Positions 7,261-16,409 are shown, counted from the stretch's first letter. The stretch: 33,032 nucleotides of DNA from an uncultured Mycoplasmatota bacterium (GCA_948466395.1 CAOKAG010000013.1:1-33032), one strand, 5' to 3'. Notes: generated by a model not told the origin, from the letters alone. A program made the numbers and translations.

Positions 7261-9234
7261 TTAGTAAAAGGCTACTAATAATGTTAATATATATTGTACC
7301 ACTATTATATTTATAAATGTATAAATGTTCTTTATCTCTATTTCCTTTTTTTCTTTTTTACTCATACAAAGGAGAAGAATAGGAACTAATAAAGGCATAA
7401 AATATCGACCTTGTACCCCATCTACATAATCTAATCCTGCTTTTGACCAACTAAAGTACATAGAAGCAAATACTGCAGCGATACTCAATAAAATGCTACC
7501 AATAAAAATCCAAGTATTTATTTTCTTTTCTTTTATAATATTATTATGTCGAATTAAATAAATAAAACAAATAACGTAAGCATAAATATAAAGATCAGAC
7601 AATTTAAAACTAAACCATCCAAAATAGCCCACTAAACTTCTTAAATAAAATAGACCATTTTTTTGGATCGTATTAAAAGCGATTGAAAAGATCAGACTAG
7701 GCTGTTCTAAAATTCGTTGCATATTTTCTGAGTTTCCTATAACGTTGGGTAAAGTTCCATTGTTAAATACCATCCCAATTAATTTTCCACCTAAAAACAT
7801 TCCTATAAGCAAACTACAACAATAAAGATATTTATATTTCTTTCTTTTAAACTTTTCGTCGGGAATGAATAATAATAAGAGCATGATAGGCAAATAAATC
7901 ATTTTAATTTCTGTTATAAAAATGCCACAAATTAATAATATAATCGAATAAAGCCCCCATTTTATTTTACTTGAATACATCATTTTTACTATTATTGCAA
8001 TTGATAAAAGTGTACTCGCATTTATAAAAACATCATAAGAATAAGAACTTTGCTGTTGAATAAACATAGGTATAGTGGCTACCACAAGTAATAATTCTTT
8101 ATATTTTGGAATAATTTTAATGGCTAAAAAGATTATTATAATTGATAAAATAGTATTTATCATTCTGCCACTGTAAAAAATAATTAAAGGCGAATTTGTA
8201 AAAATGTCCGCTATCTTAATTCCTATAGAAGATGCAAAATATCCGGTTCTAGAAGAAACATAATTGTATTTTTCATAGGTTTTGTCTACTTTATTCTCTG
8301 TATCTTTAAAACAATTCCACATTTCTTCATAGTTTGAGACTTTATTTGTTTTTTCGATATCCGAGTAATTCAAACATTCTATATTACTAGGTGTTATTAT
8401 TTCTCCATTTTTTATATTTTCATAAAGCGTTTTATTTTTATCTATTTGTGTCATTCGATAGGAACTGTAAAAATGAACAGGTTCATCTGGTATTTGATAG
8501 GGTGGGTAAATAAAAGTTATCCAAAATAAATACGTTATTGAAATTATTAACCAAAATTTTTCAGGTTTTATTTCTTTTTTATTAATTATATAGTTTCCTA
8601 TAAAAAATAAAATTATAAATAGCATTAAAACTAAATTTCTACCACTATTTAACGGTATATTTTTTGTTATGAACATTGAAGGCTCATTTGTTTCATTATT
8701 TTTAAATATGGTAATAGCATTATCACTATCTGTATAAATCGGAACAATTTTTACGGTGTATTCTTTCATGGTTTCTTTTTCAATTTCTTTCAAGGGAAAA
8801 CATTGTACTTTTCCATCTTTAAGAATTTTTGAATTAAATTTTTTTTCATATATTAAACTTTCATTATGATAGACTTCGTACTTATATTTAGAATTTGTTT
8901 TTCGACCATAAGTAGCAAAAGTAAAACAAATATTATCTGGGTTTGCCTCAGTTTCTATATTGTTTAATTTAAATTCGACGGCTTCTGTAAGTATAGGACC
9001 AATGTTATCATTCATTATAGGTTGACTATATAAAACGGTTCCTAAAATATTTTGATTAAAATGAAGAATCGTTCCTATACTTAATAAAAATAATAGAAAA
9101 AGAAAAATATTTTGCGGCAAAAATTTAAATAATAGTTTTGGATATTTTTTATTTATGAAAGTGTTCCATTTTTGCATTATATTTTGAATTATTAGAATGA
9201 TTTCTTTTTTCATTTTATTATATCTTTTTTTCAT
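7261..9234 (-). CDS. DUF2142 polytopic membrane protein, probable GT-C glycosyltransferase
   Basis: This protein of 657 residues has one N-terminal helix (about 41-60), an extracytoplasmic beta-rich domain (about 65-195), then about ten further membrane helices. The second block opens with YPPYQIPDEPVHFY (Asp250, Glu251, His254), the DUF2142 signature; an acidic pair in the first outer loop is typical of GT-C enzymes, which take lipid-phosphate sugars. With the adjacent GT2 and DUF2304 pair it could add side-chain sugars outside the cell, as GacL does, though GacL belongs to another membrane family. Extracytoplasmic cysteines occur in pairs (103/145, 287/308). A promoter lies just upstream at 9278-9306. 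Confidence 0.75.
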   Translation of the reverse strand: MKKRYNKMKKEIILIIQNIMQKWNTFINKKYPKLLFKFLPQNIFLFLLFLLSIGTILHFNQNILGTVLYSQPIMNDNIGPILTEAVEFKLNNIETEANPDNICFTFATYGRKTNSKYKYEVYHNESLIYEKKFNSKILKDGKVQCFPLKEIEKETMKEYTVKIVPIYTDSDNAITIFKNNETNEPSMFITKNIPLNSGRNLVLMLFIILFFIGNYIINKKEIKPEKFWLIISITYLFWITFIYPPYQIPDEPVHFYSSYRMTQIDKNKTLYENIKNGEIITPSNIECLNYSDIEKTNKVSNYEEMWNCFKDTENKVDKTYEKYNYVSSRTGYFASSIGIKIADIFTNSPLIIFYSGRMINTILSIIIIFLAIKIIPKYKELLLVVATIPMFIQQQSSYSYDVFINASTLLSIAIIVKMMYSSKIKWGLYSIILLICGIFITEIKMIYLPIMLLLLFIPDEKFKRKKYKYLYCCSLLIGMFLGGKLIGMVFNNGTLPNVIGNSENMQRILEQPSLIFSIAFNTIQKNGLFYLRSLVGYFGWFSFKLSDLYIYAYVICFIYLIRHNNIIKEKKINTWIFIGSILLSIAAVFASMYFSWSKAGLDYVDGVQGRYFMPLLVPILLLCMSKKEKKEIEIKNIYTFINIIVVQYILTLLVAFY

Positions 9235-9277
9235 CTTTTTAAATCCTTTTCTATTACTAGCCTATTGCTTTAAACTT

Positions 9278-9306
9278 ATTATAAATGAATCTTCTTTTTT
9301 ATTCAA
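9278..9306 (-). promoter_or_regulatory. Internal promoter before the DUF2142 gene
   Basis: On the minus strand TTGAAT (9301-9306) is separated by exactly 17 bases from TATAAT (9278-9283), lying between the end of the RgpF-like gene and the DUF2142 start. The -35 hexamer overlaps the region at the RgpF-like stop codon. This would allow the downstream six genes to be expressed separately from the backbone genes. Confidence 0.6.
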
Positions 9307-9308
9307 TA

Positions 9309-11021
9309 TCAAACCTTTTTCGACCTTTTTTGCAAACTAGATTTTATCTTTTTTAAAAAATTATAAATATGAAGTTTTTTTGTCAGTTTTATTAAATAGA
9401 CACGCAGGCTATTCTTTCCTTGCATTAAACAAATGGTATGTTTTATATTATATAAATAATCATTTAGCGTCCTTCCTATTATATGATTTTCTTTTAGTTG
9501 GTTAAAAGTTTTATGAATGACATATTCGCTATTTATTAATTGAGTATCGATTTCATTTTCATTATGTATTTTAGCTACGACTAAGTTTTTATTATCTAAA
9601 TCCTTCATATATTTTTGTATAAAATCTTTTTGTTCTATTAACTTCCAATTAAATAATTCACTTTTTATCCAACATGCATTTTCATTAGCTGGAATAGTCG
9701 TTTCTGGTTTCGAATGGATACTAAAGTATTCTCCATGAAAACAGACTGGTAAGATTAACATTCCAAGATAGACTTTTCTTTTAAACAAATCAAGAATTCC
9801 ATTAATGTAATCTGAATTAGCAAAACCATTTTGTTTAATTGCGTTCCAATTGTTTTCATAAACTAAAGGAATAGGTATATTATAAAAATAATCATCTTTA
9901 ATTATTCCAATATATTGATAATTCTTCCAATTAAATGTTTCTTTTGAAGTTTGTTTTATCTTTATTTTTTCTAATTCTTTTTTTATTTTTTTATTCGTTG
10001 TCATAACTTGAATATTAAGGTCATCGTTTGCAAGAATAAAATCACTATAATAACTTAAATATTTTTCGTTTTCTAAAATTAATAAAATGGTATAGCTTAT
10101 GGAAGAAACTTTTTTCTCTTGAACGATATAATTTAAATTTAACCCATAATAAATTTCCCATGGTGTATAAAGTCTCGTGATGTTTTTCCAAATTAAATTG
10201 GTGTTATACAAATGTTTTTTTTCAAGGTACTCTAAACTTTTTTTTGTATCGTCTCCATTTGTTAAATAAAAAGCATCTTTTTTTTCAAAAACAAAATTTT
10301 TTCTTTTAATAAAAGGACAATTATAATTTTTAATTAAATCGTACGATGCATAGGCATAATAGTTATAATTTTCTTCAATATGTTTACTATGATATTTTTC
10401 TAAATTGGTATAAATATCCCATTTATATCCAGCTTTTTCTAAATAATGTGTAAATGTAATTTCATGTTTTGTAACTACATTTTCAAAGGTTTGCATTTTT
10501 TTTATATCGTATTTTTCCCAGTATTGATTAAAGGCTTCACTATTTAGTACATTATTTCGGAAAGCAATAAAAAAAGTTTGAATATGACTGGCGATAGATT
10601 TGTCAGATAGATTTTCAAAGCCATTTGGACTTTCATAATTAGCGGTTAAACCCCAAAAATCGATGTCTTTTTCTTCCATTGCTTTTACTATATCTTTAAA
10701 TGGAAGAAATGGACCATAAAAAGTATCATTTAATAACACTAATTCATCAAAAGATTTTATATAATTTTGGTACTCTGAATATACTTCTTTAAAGGCTCCA
10801 GCATCGAGTCCTCTATTTTCTCTTATTTTGAGTTTATTAGTAAATTTTGCTAACTTTTTTTGTTCTTCCTCATTTAAAGCGGAATTGGAAACGATAATGA
10901 TCTCCTCTGTTGCTTCTTTTAGAGATTCTAACATAAATAAAACATAGTCATCGACCATTCCATCTCGATCATAGAAAACAACTATTCCTAATCTTTTTAT
11001 TATTTTTTTTGTTAATTTCAT
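9309..11021 (-). CDS. RgpF-like rhamnan synthesis glycosyltransferase
   Basis: This protein of about 570 residues is of the rhamnan-synthesis F family, which in streptococci extends the rhamnose backbone of the wall polysaccharide. The family core is visible: IVVFYDRDGMVDDYVLFMLE, RENRGLDAGAFKE, LVLLNDTFYGPF and DFWGLTANYE in the first 150 residues, then FIAFRNNVL. A second, less conserved half follows. I start it at ATG 11021, behind AAGGAG; a longer frame to 11114 would overlap the upstream GT2 gene by 73 bases and has no ribosome site. Rhamnose as the substrate is inferred from the family only. Confidence 0.84.
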   Translation of the reverse strand: MKLTKKIIKRLGIVVFYDRDGMVDDYVLFMLESLKEATEEIIIVSNSALNEEEQKKLAKFTNKLKIRENRGLDAGAFKEVYSEYQNYIKSFDELVLLNDTFYGPFLPFKDIVKAMEEKDIDFWGLTANYESPNGFENLSDKSIASHIQTFFIAFRNNVLNSEAFNQYWEKYDIKKMQTFENVVTKHEITFTHYLEKAGYKWDIYTNLEKYHSKHIEENYNYYAYASYDLIKNYNCPFIKRKNFVFEKKDAFYLTNGDDTKKSLEYLEKKHLYNTNLIWKNITRLYTPWEIYYGLNLNYIVQEKKVSSISYTILLILENEKYLSYYSDFILANDDLNIQVMTTNKKIKKELEKIKIKQTSKETFNWKNYQYIGIIKDDYFYNIPIPLVYENNWNAIKQNGFANSDYINGILDLFKRKVYLGMLILPVCFHGEYFSIHSKPETTIPANENACWIKSELFNWKLIEQKDFIQKYMKDLDNKNLVVAKIHNENEIDTQLINSEYVIHKTFNQLKENHIIGRTLNDYLYNIKHTICLMQGKNSLRVYLIKLTKKLHIYNFLKKIKSSLQKRSKKV

Positions 11022-11041
11022 AACACTTCTCCTTGTATTGT

Positions 11042-11890
11042 TTAAACTGTTTTGCCTAAAAAGTGCGTTAATTTTCCTTTTACGCCTTTTTTGAAATGAA
11101 TATAGCCTAAACAAAAACCATAAATTTTAGAAAATTTGTGTTTTTCAAATAAAATAACTTTTAACATCGTTTTATAATTACTAATTAAAAATTTACAAAA
11201 TTGATAGTCCGTATTTTTATAATTTTCATAAATGTAATGGTAATTTCTATTCATATAATAACGTCTTAATCCATTATGATTGGTACAAAGTTTGTTTCCA
11301 ACATAAAAAATATCTCCTAGGTCATGATTTATTTCTAAATCATTAAGACGCATGATTTTATAATGATTTTTTTTCAAGCGTAATCCATATTCAATGTCGA
11401 TTCCATCAATAAAGAAATCTTCTTGAAATCCATTTAAGGAAGACCATATTTCTAAATTTAAAAGATTTCCAGATGTCATCACATCTTGAGGATAATCCAC
11501 CTTTTCTTTTGGTTTTTCAATTTTTAATTTTGTTTTGTGCCAAGGAGTAATAATTCCAATTTTGGAAGTCTCCTCTTTTGAGGCTGTTTCTTTTAGTTTC
11601 TTGACAATTTTTATTGTTATTTCTGTATCTTGATCTAATGTTAATAACCACTTATATTTTTCACTAAGGGCTAGATTGGCTGCTAAATTAAGGGCTTTTG
11701 CCACTCCAATATTGTCAAAATTATAATAGACTATTTTTTTATGATTAGGTAATTCTTTTTGGTTGTTTTTATTTGGAGTATTGTCTATTACATATAACCT
11801 ATCCACTTCTGAAAGGTAATTTTCTATATTTTTAAAATTTTCTTTTTGAGGATAAAATAAAGTGACCATTGCTGCTATTTTTAAAGCCAT
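11042..11890 (-). CDS. GT2 glycosyltransferase, WbbL/rhamnosyltransferase-like
   Basis: This 282-residue GT-A enzyme has an N-terminal AAMVTLFYPQKENFKNI and YVIDNTPN, the metal motif LLTLDQDTEI (about residues 82-91), and FFIDGIDIEYGLRLKK followed by NHDLGD, the acceptor-side pattern shared by WbbL, RfbN and RgpB rhamnosyltransferases. GGAGG precedes the ATG and the permease gene ends two bases upstream. It lies between the exporter and the RgpF-like gene, in keeping with a role in backbone assembly. The exact linkage is unknown. Confidence 0.85.
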   Translation of the reverse strand: MALKIAAMVTLFYPQKENFKNIENYLSEVDRLYVIDNTPNKNNQKELPNHKKIVYYNFDNIGVAKALNLAANLALSEKYKWLLTLDQDTEITIKIVKKLKETASKEETSKIGIITPWHKTKLKIEKPKEKVDYPQDVMTSGNLLNLEIWSSLNGFQEDFFIDGIDIEYGLRLKKNHYKIMRLNDLEINHDLGDIFYVGNKLCTNHNGLRRYYMNRNYHYIYENYKNTDYQFCKFLISNYKTMLKVILFEKHKFSKIYGFCLGYIHFKKGVKGKLTHFLGKTV

Positions 11891-11892
11891 TT

Positions 11893-12672
11893 TTATACCT
11901 CCTCAGCAAATCCTTTTTGAAGTTTATTAAATATTTTGAAGCCAAGATATAAAAGAATTAGACTCGCCCCTAGCGTTATGAAAAGGGATTTTAACTCTGG
12001 CATGGTTTGGTAATATAAAATATTACGATAACTGTTTATTATAGAAGCCATTGGATTTAAATTTATTAACCATTCTATATGACTTCCCGCAAACATATTG
12101 GCTGAATAAATAATTGGTGTTGCATAAAATAACATATTGATAAAGAAATTAATAATGTATTCAGCATCACGAACATAGATTTCTAGAGCACTGGTGATTA
12201 ATATTATTCCTAATTGAAAGATATATTGTGTTAGTAGAATTAGAGGAAGATATAAAATATTTAAACTAAATCCTATTCCTGAAAAGATAAGAAAAAAAGC
12301 AATAATGATACAAGAAATTAAAAAGTTAATTAGTCCACTTGTATTCACCGCAATGGGTAATATTTCTCTAGGAAAGTAGACTTTTTTTATAATGCCAGCA
12401 TTATTTAAAATTACTGTTGTTCCTTGAATTATCGTTGAAGTAAAATAGGTCCAAGGAAGAATACCAATGATAATAAATGTTACATAATGCGGTTCTGTAT
12501 TTTTTAAAATAAAAGGGAAGACTAAAGCGTAGACTAAAGCGGTTAATAAAGGATTAATAAATGACCATAGAATTCCTAAAAAAGAAGCTTTGTATTTTCC
12601 TCGAATCTCTTTTTTAACATTACTTTTTAATAGCAAACGATAGCTATAAAGATTATGAACTAATTCTTTCAT
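11893..12672 (-). CDS. ABC-2 polysaccharide exporter permease (Wzm/TagG/RgpC-like)
   Basis: This integral membrane protein of about 259 residues has six predicted helices of the ABC-2 type. It carries the family stretches KKEIRGKYKASFLGILWSF near the N-terminus, PREILPIAVN in the middle and NLNPMASIINSYRNILYY near residue 210. With the adjacent ATPase it should export a completed lipid-linked glycan. Two starts are possible: GTG at 12681, overlapping the ATPase gene, and ATG at 12672, two bases after the ATPase stop. I prefer the ATG, with AAAGGTG ten bases upstream. The order and spacing match rgpC-rgpD-like pairs. Confidence 0.9.
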   Translation of the reverse strand: MKELVHNLYSYRLLLKSNVKKEIRGKYKASFLGILWSFINPLLTALVYALVFPFILKNTEPHYVTFIIIGILPWTYFTSTIIQGTTVILNNAGIIKKVYFPREILPIAVNTSGLINFLISCIIIAFFLIFSGIGFSLNILYLPLILLTQYIFQLGIILITSALEIYVRDAEYIINFFINMLFYATPIIYSANMFAGSHIEWLINLNPMASIINSYRNILYYQTMPELKSLFITLGASLILLYLGFKIFNKLQKGFAEEV

Positions 12673-12673
12673 C

Positions 12674-13411
12674 TTAACCACACACCTTTATATATTCTTC
12701 AATTACTTTTTCTGTTTTCGCATCTAATCTTATTTTACCTTCATTTATCCAAATAGCACGTGTACATAAACTTTTAATTGAATCTAAACTATGGCTTACA
12801 ATAACAATTGTTTTTTCACTTTCTTTTAATTCTTGTAATTTTTTAAAACATTTTTCTTGAAAGTGTTGATCTCCAACAGAAAGAATTTCGTCGATTAATA
12901 ATATCTCAGCATCTACATTAATTGCTATGGAAAAAGCAAGACGCATATATTGACCACTTGAATAGGTTCTTACTGGACTATCGATTAATTCTCCTAATTC
13001 AGAAAAAGAAATGATGTCTTCTAACCTAGCATTGATTTCTTTTTCGGTTAGCCCAAAAATGGAAGCATTAAAATAAATATTTTCTCTTCCTGTAAAATCT
13101 GGATGAAAACCAGCTCCTAATTCGAGTAATGAGGTAATTTTGCCAGTGGTTTTGATTGTGCCTTTTGTAGGATAAATAATTTTGGTCATCATTTTTAGAA
13201 GCGTTGATTTTCCACTTCCATTTACACCAATTAAAGCCACTGTCTCTCCTTTTTTGATTTCTAAAGAAATATTATTCAAAATTATTCGAACATCCGCTTT
13301 TTTCTTATTCCAAAAAACTAATCTTTCTTTTAATGTAGAGGGTTTATCATAGAACAATTTAAACGATTTGGTCACATTTTTCACTTCTATGGCTTTTTCT
13401 ATTTCTTTCAT
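12674..13411 (-). CDS. ABC polysaccharide exporter ATPase (Wzt/TagH/RgpD-like)
   Basis: The ATPase has 245 residues, with Walker A GVNGSGKST (about 62-70), the Q-loop region LLELGAGFHPDFTGREN, the signature YSSGQYMRLAFSIA (about 150-163), Walker B ILLIDEIL and the switch His in IVVSHS. FHPDFTGRENIYFN is typical of the polysaccharide and teichoic-acid exporter subgroup. It ends about 15 residues after the nucleotide-binding domain and lacks the C-terminal carbohydrate-binding domain found in Wzt proteins that recognise a capped chain end. AAGGTG precedes the ATG. Confidence 0.93.
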   Translation of the reverse strand: MKEIEKAIEVKNVTKSFKLFYDKPSTLKERLVFWNKKKADVRIILNNISLEIKKGETVALIGVNGSGKSTLLKMMTKIIYPTKGTIKTTGKITSLLELGAGFHPDFTGRENIYFNASIFGLTEKEINARLEDIISFSELGELIDSPVRTYSSGQYMRLAFSIAINVDAEILLIDEILSVGDQHFQEKCFKKLQELKESEKTIVIVSHSLDSIKSLCTRAIWINEGKIRLDAKTEKVIEEYIKVCG

Positions 13412-13414
13412 ACT

Positions 13415-14374
13415 TCACCTTCTTTTTATCTTATTTTTGAAATCGGCTATTTTAGAGATAAAACGATATCTTTTACTTGTATAAACTTTATGTAATTCAT
13501 TTTTTAACCTTTCAATTTCTTCCTCTTGCCTCACTTTTTCTTTTTTTAATTCGCTAAACTCGTTTATAAAATTATTAAAATCATTTATTTTTTTTGGACG
13601 ATGTACATATTTAATGCTTTCTTTTGATTTTTCAAGCGTTAATTCAAAAAGATTTTGAATGATTGCAAAGTGCTCTTTTCTAAAATAGTCTAGTTCATTG
13701 ATATAATTTGACTTAAAAGTGGTTTTTCCAAAATAATTTACACTTAAGGCGATTTCATAGGTTTTATTTATATTTTCTATCATCTGAAAAAAAGAAGTGT
13801 TGGTAAAAAAACGAAGATGGGTACTGTCTAATAATCCAACATGGTTATAGTTAAATTCGTTATTAAACAGATTTTTAATCATCTCTATATGATTTACATT
13901 AGGAATACTGATTAACATTTTTCCTTCTGGTTTTAGTTTCTTGGTAAAATTATAAATTACTTCGTAAGGTTTTTCTAAATGTTCTAATACATCTGCAAAA
14001 ATAATAAAATCATACTTTTTTTGATTTGAAAAAAACTTTTGATAAGAAATGGATGCCTCTTCCGTTACTGAAAATTGAAATACCTCATTATAAATAGTTG
14101 ATTTCTTAGCTATTTCATAAGAAATCTTGTCTCTTTCTATTCCATCAATATTTTCTGTTTTATTTTCTTTTAATAGTCTTCCTATTATTCCTGATGCACA
14201 ACCCACATCTAAAACAGAGGCATTTTTAGTTACTCTTTTTGCTAAAAGGGCATGACTATCGTTTTTGTTGTTTATATCAAAATTATAATCTACTGGTTCA
14301 TATTTATTTAATTCTTCGTTTAATCCTAATTGATTGTATTTAGCTGGTCCTAATAAAAAATCTTCCTTTTCCAT
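13415..14374 (-). CDS. SAM-dependent methyltransferase with C-terminal coiled coil
   Basis: This protein of 319 residues has a class I methyltransferase fold: VLDVGCASGIIGRLL (motif I, about 55-69), FIIFADVLEHLEKPYE (motif IV, about 125-140) and MLISIPNVNH. The last 60 residues form a charged heptad-type helix (FSELKKEKVRQEEEIERLKN) ending in a basic KRYRFISKIADFKNKIKRR. It probably methylates a sugar of the growing glycan. The layout, a methyltransferase plus coiled coil beside an ABC exporter, recalls WbdD, which caps O-antigen chains and sets their length; no kinase domain is seen here. The capping role is inference. Confidence 0.8.
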   Translation of the reverse strand: MEKEDFLLGPAKYNQLGLNEELNKYEPVDYNFDINNKNDSHALLAKRVTKNASVLDVGCASGIIGRLLKENKTENIDGIERDKISYEIAKKSTIYNEVFQFSVTEEASISYQKFFSNQKKYDFIIFADVLEHLEKPYEVIYNFTKKLKPEGKMLISIPNVNHIEMIKNLFNNEFNYNHVGLLDSTHLRFFTNTSFFQMIENINKTYEIALSVNYFGKTTFKSNYINELDYFRKEHFAIIQNLFELTLEKSKESIKYVHRPKKINDFNNFINEFSELKKEKVRQEEEIERLKNELHKVYTSKRYRFISKIADFKNKIKRR

Positions 14375-14387
14375 AAATTATCCCTTC

Positions 14388-15542
14388 TCATAAAATTTTC
14401 TTATATTTTTCTACTATTAATTTCCAAGTGTATTCTTTTTTTATTCTATCTTTGGCTAACTCACCATATTTTTGTCTTGTTTTTTCATCAAATTGTTCTA
14501 CTTTTTCTATTATTTTTTTTAAGTCGCCTTCTTTTTTACTAAAATAAAGACCAGCCATCATGCCTACTTCAACATTGTAAACCGCATTAAATAAAATGTT
14601 TACTTTAGTGGTGGCTAAGGCTTCAAGTAGACTAGGATTGGTTCCACCCGCGCTGTGTCCATGTAAATAGGCATAGGCGTTTTCTCTTAGGTAGATAAGA
14701 GCTTCTTTATCGTAAATGGCACCTACAAATTTAATTCTTTTGTCTGTATCAAATTTAGTTTTTTCTTTTAATTCTTTATAAAATTTATTTTCTTCTATGT
14801 TGGATATTATGACTAAATCTTTTTTAGTTTTACTTTTCATGAATTCTCTTATCATGAGTTCGTAGTTATTTTCTGGGACAAAGCGACCGACAATTAAATA
14901 ATAGTTATTGACTTTTAATTTATACCTTTTGAACAGCTTATTTACAGTTTCATTTTGTAAACCTTGTTGATTTAAATACGCTCCATAAGGTATAAAATGG
15001 GTTTCTTTATGAAATTTTTTATATCGATTATCAATATAATTTTGAATGGCTTTGGCATCACAAATAATTTTATCACTCTGTTTAACCATACAATATTCAC
15101 TTATTTTAAAACATTGCTTAATCAAACCATTCCATTTCTCTCTTGTCCACTCTAATCCATCTGGATTTAAATAAATCTTAGCTCCCATTTTCTTAAGAGG
15201 ACGGATTAGAGTTTTATAAAATGGACCAACGCGACAACCTAAAACATATATCGTGACGTTTTTTAGCTTATTTTCTTCAATGTATTTTTTCATATATTTT
15301 AAAGCTAGTATGGCATAATTAAACATGGTGACAAACCCTAAATTGGGTGAATAAATTTGGAGACAAGACACGTTGTTTTTTTCAATTATTTTTTTCTTTT
15401 TGACTTTTTCATTAGTAATTTCTGGTACATGAAATTTTACCTTTTTATCCTGATAGTTGTCAATTAAGTTGGTAACAAATGTTTCCCAGCCTCCATAATT
15501 GTAATGGTACCCTCTAGCACCAATGATAATAATATTTTTCAT
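14388..15542 (-). CDS. DUF1972-family glycosyltransferase (Cps2T/RgpA-like)
   Basis: This GT-B enzyme of 384 residues has the DUF1972 N-terminal domain: IIIIGARGYHYNYGGWETF at residues 4-22, and KIYLNPDGLEWTREKW near 125-140. The C-terminal nucleotide-sugar domain has YLIVGRFVPENNYELMI and HGHSAGGTNPSLLEALA with its glutamate near residue 305. The best-known members are rhamnosyltransferases that add the first rhamnose to the lipid-linked acceptor. AGGAGG precedes the ATG. It is placed between a WbbL-like GT2 and the methyltransferase in one tight operon. Confidence 0.87.
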   Translation of the reverse strand: MKNIIIIGARGYHYNYGGWETFVTNLIDNYQDKKVKFHVPEITNEKVKKKKIIEKNNVSCLQIYSPNLGFVTMFNYAILALKYMKKYIEENKLKNVTIYVLGCRVGPFYKTLIRPLKKMGAKIYLNPDGLEWTREKWNGLIKQCFKISEYCMVKQSDKIICDAKAIQNYIDNRYKKFHKETHFIPYGAYLNQQGLQNETVNKLFKRYKLKVNNYYLIVGRFVPENNYELMIREFMKSKTKKDLVIISNIEENKFYKELKEKTKFDTDKRIKFVGAIYDKEALIYLRENAYAYLHGHSAGGTNPSLLEALATTKVNILFNAVYNVEVGMMAGLYFSKKEGDLKKIIEKVEQFDEKTRQKYGELAKDRIKKEYTWKLIVEKYKKIL

Positions 15543-15543
15543 G

Positions 15544-16392
15544 TTACCTCCTGAATAAAAGTGTCATTTTTAATGTTCCTAAATATAGGTAATAAAAGAG
15601 ACGCAAAATAAACAATTTAAACCTACCCATCTTATTTATCTCTCTTTCATAATAGTATTGACTTTCTTTTAAGTATTTAAACTTATTTATTTTTTTTACG
15701 CTTTTATCTACACTTTGGGATAATTCATGAATGACCCTACTATTATTATCTATATAAGTATTTAGATGTAAATCTTTTAATTTTTTTCCCATAATGATTT
15801 CTTCATAATAAAGAAACGTATGTTCATCAAACAGACCTATAGCTTCTAAGGCTTCTTTTTTGATGATAAAAAAACAGCCTTTGACTACTTCTACTTGAGT
15901 CAATTCTTTTTGATAGTCCTCGTCTTGATAAGCTAAAAGATTCATTTCATATCTTCTAAAAAATGGCATATTTGCTACAAGTTCTGAAAAAAACGTAGGA
16001 AGACGCCAGCCTCGCGAAATGGCATTCGGTTCTTTTACTACTGGAGCAATGACCGCTAGGTCTTTCTTTTTTAAATGCTTTAAAAGATGGCTTATGGTTT
16101 CTTCTTCTACAATAATGTCTGGATTAGAAATAATGATATTTTGTACCTTGAAATTTTCTAAAACATATTTCATTCCAACATTATTTCCAGCGGCATAGCC
16201 TCTATTTTTTAAAGCAGAGACTATTTTTATTTTTTCGTTTTCAAAGGGTTTTAATTTTTTTAAAGAATCATCAGTACTTTTATTGTCTACAACAATAATG
16301 TAATCTAGTATTTTATAATTTTTTATTTTTTTTAGTATTTTCATGGTGTTGTCACTATCGTTGTAATTTAAAATTATTATTGCATTTTTCAT
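15544..16392 (-). CDS. GT2 glycosyltransferase, WbbL-like rhamnosyltransferase
   Basis: This GT-A enzyme of 282 residues has AIIILNYNDSDNTMKIL, VVDNKSTDDSL, NRGYAAGNNVGMKY, the metal motif SNPDIIV (about 94-100), VEVVKGCFFIIKKEAL and GLFDEHTFLYYEEIIMGKKL, the standard WbbL/RfbF pattern. A short hydrophobic helix near the C-terminus may tether it to the membrane. It is the first gene of its transcription unit: AAAGAGGG precedes the ATG and an extended -10 lies 18 bases upstream, after a terminator for the preceding gene. Confidence 0.87.
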   Translation of the reverse strand: MKNAIIILNYNDSDNTMKILKKIKNYKILDYIIVVDNKSTDDSLKKLKPFENEKIKIVSALKNRGYAAGNNVGMKYVLENFKVQNIIISNPDIIVEEETISHLLKHLKKKDLAVIAPVVKEPNAISRGWRLPTFFSELVANMPFFRRYEMNLLAYQDEDYQKELTQVEVVKGCFFIIKKEALEAIGLFDEHTFLYYEEIIMGKKLKDLHLNTYIDNNSRVIHELSQSVDKSVKKINKFKYLKESQYYYEREINKMGRFKLFILRLFYYLYLGTLKMTLLFRR

Positions 16393-16409
16393 ACATGACC
16401 CTCTTTATC

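Noticed and set aside
11022-11114. N-terminal extension of the RgpF-like gene
   Set aside because: It would overlap the upstream GT2 gene, is very basic, has no ribosome site, and the family sequence starts after ATG 11021, which has AAGGAG.
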